This document shows positions 24,004-26,852 of a stretch of DNA of 26,852 nucleotides, in pieces. The translations under genes were made by a program, and so were the position numbers. Every line of letters begins with the position of its first letter. Within the stretch, counting starts at the first letter, position 1. The stretch covers positions 1 to 26,852 of the forward strand of contig CAYZII010000026.1 of assembly GCA_964478415.1 (NCBI GenBank). Reading direction: 5' to 3'. Under the pieces are notes generated by a model, which was not told the origin of the DNA, ran no database searches, and worked only from the letters and a program-made list of their open reading frames with translations. Source of the stretch: Sulfuricystis sp964478415 (GTDB taxonomy: Bacteria; Pseudomonadota; Gammaproteobacteria; Burkholderiales; Rhodocyclaceae).

Positions 24004-25491
24004 CTACGCTGGATATTTCTGCTGCACCATCTCTCCGATCAAGCGGATCACCTCGCGGCTGCCTTCCTCGGCGCTGCGCATTGCGGTGACGATCTCGTCG
24101 AGTGCCGTCGCATCGTGCATCCAGTCCTTGTGCGCAGCGGCGACGGCGCGATGCACGCCCTCATGCACCTTGCGGTGGGGCGCCTCCAATTGCGCATAGG
24201 CCGGCAGGCCGGAGAACATCGCCTTGCCGTGGCCTGCCTCATACCATTTGCCGAGCCGGCAGTTGTGGTGATCGACCTGGACAGCCTGGGCTTCGTCGCC
24301 TTCGCCGCCTTTCTCCACCGCTACGTAACCCCGCTGCATGTAGATCACATGGTCGAGCTTGGTCAATGATGCAAATGCCAGATCCTTGGCCTGGTTCAGC
24401 GCCGCCATCGTCTGCTGGGCCGATTGCGCCACCGCATCGAACTGGCTGGCGAAACTGCCGACACGCTCACCGAGCGTCTGCACCTCGCCGCCCAACGCCT
24501 GGGTGTGTTCCACCATCGCCGCCACCCGTTCCGACAACGTCGAGATGATCTTGCCGATTTCGGTAGTAGCGACACGTGTCCGCTCGGCGAGCTTCCGCAC
24601 CTCGTCGGCCACGACTGCGAAGCCCCGCCCCATTTCGCCGGCGCGCGCCGCCTCGATCGCGGCATTCAAAGCGAGCAGATTGGTCTGTTCGGCAATCTCG
24701 GAAATCAGCCCCACGGTCTGCTGGATCGTACCCGTCGCCTCGCCCAGTGCCTGGGCAGTCTGGCCGGTCTCGGTCATGCGGTTCCTCATCATGTCGAAAT
24801 CGCTCGCCATTGTGCGCACCGCTGTCCGACTCTGCTGTGCGCCCTGTTCGTTGGAAGCGGCGAGTTCGAGCACCTTGTCCATCCTCTGAGCGACGGCGAC
24901 CAGATCGTTCTGGTTGCCGGCGAGATTCTTCAGCAGGCTGCCACTGTTCAAGTAGTGCAGCTCGCTCAGCAGTCTGTTCCTGCGGGAAAATTCCGCGGCG
25001 GCCTTCATCGCTGCGAGCGCCTGATTGATGCCCGCCACCGAGTGGCGCAATTCCCCGGGTATTCCTTCGACGAAAGCCATGCGCTCGAAATCCTCTTGCG
25101 CCGCGCGCTTGAAGCAGGTGGAAACATCCTTGAAATAAGCTTCGACGATATCGAGAAAGTCATTGAGCTCCCAGGCCACTTTGCCGAATTCACCCAGTCC
25201 CTTGGTATGGGTGATGCGCACATGGGTGTTGCCTTGTTTCGCCGCCTGCAGCGTTTCGCTCATGCGCCGCAAAGTATCGAGAGGCCCCGTCGACCAGCGA
25301 TAAAGGCCCCAACCCAGTAGTGCAGTGATGGTCGGCAGGATCAGCAGCCCGACGATGGAATTCAGCCAATACAACCAGCCGGTGAGCACGACATTGACGA
25401 CGACGATCGTAGCCAGCCCCCAGGCGATGCGCTGGCGTACGAACGGGATGCCCTGACTCGCTGGACTGGTGCCCTGGAAAAAATGAGCCAT
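24004..25491 (-). CDS. Methyl-accepting chemotaxis protein with CZB zinc domain, no periplasmic sensor (CetA-like)
   Basis: A 495-residue chemoreceptor. Two hydrophobic helices (about 23-42 and 45-65) are joined by only a few residues, so there is no periplasmic ligand domain. A HAMP-like linker and coiled-coil helices follow. The highly conserved hairpin tip is EIAEQTNLLALNAAIEAARAGEMGRGFAVVADEVRKLAERT, as two overlapping stretches of the signalling domain. The last ~120 residues form a chemoreceptor zinc-binding (CZB) domain, with candidate ligands in LDHVIYM, NCRLGKWYEAGHGK and PHRKVHEGVH. The start at 25491 is preceded by GGAG at good spacing; the ATG at 25509 overlaps the upstream gene. 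It is cotranscribed with an Aer-type PAS protein and probably takes its input from it. Confidence 0.9.
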   Translation of the reverse strand: MAHFFQGTSPASQGIPFVRQRIAWGLATIVVVNVVLTGWLYWLNSIVGLLILPTITALLGWGLYRWSTGPLDTLRRMSETLQAAKQGNTHVRITHTKGLGEFGKVAWELNDFLDIVEAYFKDVSTCFKRAAQEDFERMAFVEGIPGELRHSVAGINQALAAMKAAAEFSRRNRLLSELHYLNSGSLLKNLAGNQNDLVAVAQRMDKVLELAASNEQGAQQSRTAVRTMASDFDMMRNRMTETGQTAQALGEATGTIQQTVGLISEIAEQTNLLALNAAIEAARAGEMGRGFAVVADEVRKLAERTRVATTEIGKIISTLSERVAAMVEHTQALGGEVQTLGERVGSFASQFDAVAQSAQQTMAALNQAKDLAFASLTKLDHVIYMQRGYVAVEKGGEGDEAQAVQVDHHNCRLGKWYEAGHGKAMFSGLPAYAQLEAPHRKVHEGVHRAVAAAHKDWMHDATALDEIVTAMRSAEEGSREVIRLIGEMVQQKYPA

Positions 25492-25505
25492 GAGGATTCT
25501 CCGCA

Positions 25506-26036
25506 TCACTTCGAGGGTTGGAACAAATCGAGCACGAAACGCTCGTAGCTGACACCTCTCGCAGCGAGCTGCTGATTCAGCCAGGCAAGTGATGCCTCAC
25601 AGGCCCTGGCTGCGCCGGCTTCGCGCTCGATGCGCAACATTTCGGCATAGAGGGGAGCGATGACATCGATCGCGGCCTGTGGCGCCTGACGACGCACCGA
25701 GAAATAGCCGATCTTCTGGCCGTTCTCGTAGTCTGGCGTGACGTTGGCAAACACCCAGTAGTGATCGCCGTTCGCGCAGATGTTTTTGACGAAGCCGAAC
25801 CATTCGCGGTCGGTCTGGATCGTGTCCCACAGATGCTTGAAGGCACCGCGCGGCATGTCCGGATGCCGCACGATGTTGTGCTGCACGCCAAGCAGTTCTT
25901 CTTCCGGATAGTCGGCCATGCGCATGAAGACGCGGTTCGCGTAGGTGATGCGGCCTTTCAGATCGGTCTTGGTAATGATGAATTCGTCCGCACTGAAATG
26001 CTTCTCGCGCTGGGTGGGTACGATGTTCGGTTTCAT
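25506..26036 (-). CDS. Aer-type PAS domain protein (CetB-like energy sensor)
   Basis: A 176-residue soluble protein. Its PAS domain (about 15-120) aligns without gaps to the N-terminus of E. coli Aer through residue ~100: R57, H58, D60, W70, W79 and N85 fall on the same numbers, within VRHPDMP and KNICANGDHYWVFANV. These positions include residues important for FAD binding in Aer. The C-terminal ~55 residues are helical (PLYAEMLRIEREAGAARACE) with no membrane or signalling domain. The start MKPNIVPTQREKHFSADEF has a short AGG just upstream; longer in-frame versions are basic, low-complexity and unlikely. It precedes the chemoreceptor gene by 14 bases, forming a split Aer like Campylobacter CetB/CetA. 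Confidence 0.9.
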   Translation of the reverse strand: MKPNIVPTQREKHFSADEFIITKTDLKGRITYANRVFMRMADYPEEELLGVQHNIVRHPDMPRGAFKHLWDTIQTDREWFGFVKNICANGDHYWVFANVTPDYENGQKIGYFSVRRQAPQAAIDVIAPLYAEMLRIEREAGAARACEASLAWLNQQLAARGVSYERFVLDLFQPSK

Positions 26037-26350
26037 CCTGGCTCTCTCTTCATTACTTTTGTTAAATCTTACCGAAAATGACTGGCGGCATAGCAAGGAA
26101 TTAGCGTGGAACGCCTTACGTGCCGACCGTGGCCGCCTGCGTTTCATTGACCGTGGGTAGCCCGAGGTCGGCGATGCGGCGTTAGACGGAAGTTTTTTCT
26201 TCTTGTTGCGAGTAGGCATGGAACTTGTTTTGGTTCCTGCTTGCCGGTTTCGCCGTCGCGAAACTGCCATATCTGACAGAACCGATCAATGGTACTGGCA
26301 GTTCCTCGTTCGTCGTATACGGCAGACATTTCACCCCAAGGAGAAAACCG
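26037..26350. other. 314-bp divergent intergenic region
   Basis: No convincing gene lies here. It must hold the promoters of the PAS-receptor pair (minus) and of the small protein at 26351 (plus). On the minus strand TAAGAT near 26065 is a possible -10 with a poorly spaced TTGCTA upstream. I could not match a flagellar sigma28 promoter. AACTGCCA (26262-26269) and TGGCAGTT (26296-26303) are perfect 8-bp inverted repeats about 50 bases before the plus-strand ATG. The stretch around 26190-26205 is T-rich. Confidence 0.5.
26262..26303. repeat. 8-bp inverted repeat in the leader of the small conserved gene
   Basis: AACTGCCA and TGGCAGTT pair perfectly across a 26-base loop. The structure sits 48 bases before the ATG at 26351 and ahead of its AAGGAG ribosome site. 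It could be an operator or an RNA hairpin; chance is also possible in GC-rich DNA. Confidence 0.3.
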
Positions 26351-26743
26351 ATGAAACAAATGTTGCTGCAGGAAAAATATCCCGTCTTTGTCCTCGAGCT
26401 CGGCAAGAACGAGACGAGCTGCAAAACGGTCGATGACATCGCCGCCCGGCTGAAAGAAAAGATCGCCGCCGACACGAGGGTGGCCTGGATCGCCGAATTC
26501 GATCATTATGCCCATACGCGCAAGCTCGGCGGTGAAATCGCCCCCGAGATCACGGCGGCGAAGAACCTCGTCTTCTGCTTTGGCCTCGCGTTGCCGAACC
26601 CGAACGTGCTGGCGGTGCGTCCCCGTTCGATCGGCATCGCCGATTGTGGCGACAAATTCATCATCAACTTCATGGAAGCGCCGATGAAGCCAGCCAACGA
26701 GGCGATGGAAACCTGGGTCAAGGCATTACGCGACATCGGCTGA
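26351..26743 (+). CDS. Small conserved cytosolic protein of unknown function (possibly DUF6858)
   Basis: A 130-residue soluble protein with no signal peptide or membrane helix. It has the look of a conserved family: MLLQEKYPVFVLELGKNETS at the start, a middle segment AWIAEFDHYAHTRKLGGEI, then AAKNLVFCFGLALPNPNVLA and VRPRSIGIADCGDKFIINF, with a helical end. I recall similar short proteins in proteobacteria and Campylobacterota, annotated I think as DUF6858, but cannot verify this. A good AAGGAGAAA ribosome site fixes the ATG at 26351. It is divergent from the energy-taxis pair. Function is unknown. Confidence 0.75.
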   Translation: MKQMLLQEKYPVFVLELGKNETSCKTVDDIAARLKEKIAADTRVAWIAEFDHYAHTRKLGGEIAPEITAAKNLVFCFGLALPNPNVLAVRPRSIGIADCGDKFIINFMEAPMKPANEAMETWVKALRDIG

Positions 26744-26852
26744 GGAAAGCTAACGCCGACCGCGGCCCAGCCATGGCCAATGAAACGCGAACGGTCGCGG
26801 TCGTCACGGAAGGCGTTTTTCACGCCAAGATTCCGCCACAATCCAGCCGCGG
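26744..26852 (+). other. Right-edge stretch, possible start of another gene
   Basis: After the TGA at 26741-26743 the remaining ~109 bases contain two candidate starts whose frames stay open to the edge: ATG 26773 (MANETRTVAVVTEG) and, in another frame, MKRERSRSSRKAFF a few bases later. Neither has a clear ribosome site or a family I recognise. The inverted repeats CGACCGCG (26757-26764) and CGCGGTCG (26796-26803) span the area. No gene is claimed. Confidence 0.2.

Noticed and set aside
26037..26350. Cyclic-di-GMP or other riboswitch in the long divergent region
   Set aside because: I could not match the conserved blocks of the known classes; only an 8-bp inverted repeat is visible.
26773..26852. 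Start of a further gene at the right edge
   Set aside because: Two overlapping frames are open for about 80 bases, but there is no ribosome site and no recognisable sequence; too short to judge.

Overview
The window is about 26.9 kb of GC-rich, densely packed chromosomal DNA. The protein families and the gene order phoH-ybeY-corC-lnt-glyQ-glyS-gmhB-plsC fit a betaproteobacterium, most likely from the Rhodocyclales or a neighbouring group. This placement is an inference from gene content and order; no rRNA gene is present to confirm it. I saw no tRNA, rRNA, CRISPR array, phage gene or intact insertion sequence.

Left edge (1-668): the tail of a probable pilin-like gene, a strong intrinsic terminator, and a small two-helix membrane protein. 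A long minus-strand cluster (10268 down to 669) then reads, in transcription order: an unrecognised small protein, phoH, ybeY, corC, lnt, glyQ, glyS, gmhB, plsC, a catalytically dead YgjP-like metallopeptidase paralogue, and the intact YgjP-like metallopeptidase. Most junctions overlap or are a few bases apart, so the cluster is probably one operon. It covers RNA and ribosome maturation (ybeY, phoH), lipoprotein acylation (lnt), glycyl-tRNA synthesis, LPS heptose synthesis (gmhB) and phospholipid synthesis (plsC).

Middle (10332-18033): mscL, an MBL-fold hydrolase, and a NodIJ-type ABC exporter that starts only 16 bp from the divergent hydrolase gene. The complete branched-chain 2-oxoacid dehydrogenase operon (E1 alpha, E1 beta, E2, E3) follows, behind a recognisable sigma70-like promoter. 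A ~166-bp element bounded by imperfect 17-bp inverted repeats begins on the E3 stop codon. Its right end supplies a possible -35 box for pgm.

Right part (18252-26852): phosphoglucomutase; a ClpX-like AAA+ protein without a zinc-binding domain and with altered pore residues, divergent from cutA across only 18 bp; then cutA-dsbD-ribE. An internally deleted DUF4143-type ATPase gene follows a perfect 11-bp palindrome. Next come a two-gene energy-taxis module (Aer-type PAS protein plus membrane chemoreceptor with a C-terminal CZB zinc domain, like CetB/CetA) and a small conserved protein of unknown function.

The observations I rate highest are the tandem dead/live metallopeptidase pair, the divergent ClpX paralogue, the two ultrashort divergent intergenic regions without Shine-Dalgarno sites (likely leaderless transcripts), the split Aer/CZB receptor, the inverted-repeat element at the bkd-pgm junction, and the gutted DUF4143 gene. 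None is proven to be a new system. All positions and residue numbers were read by eye from the sequence.
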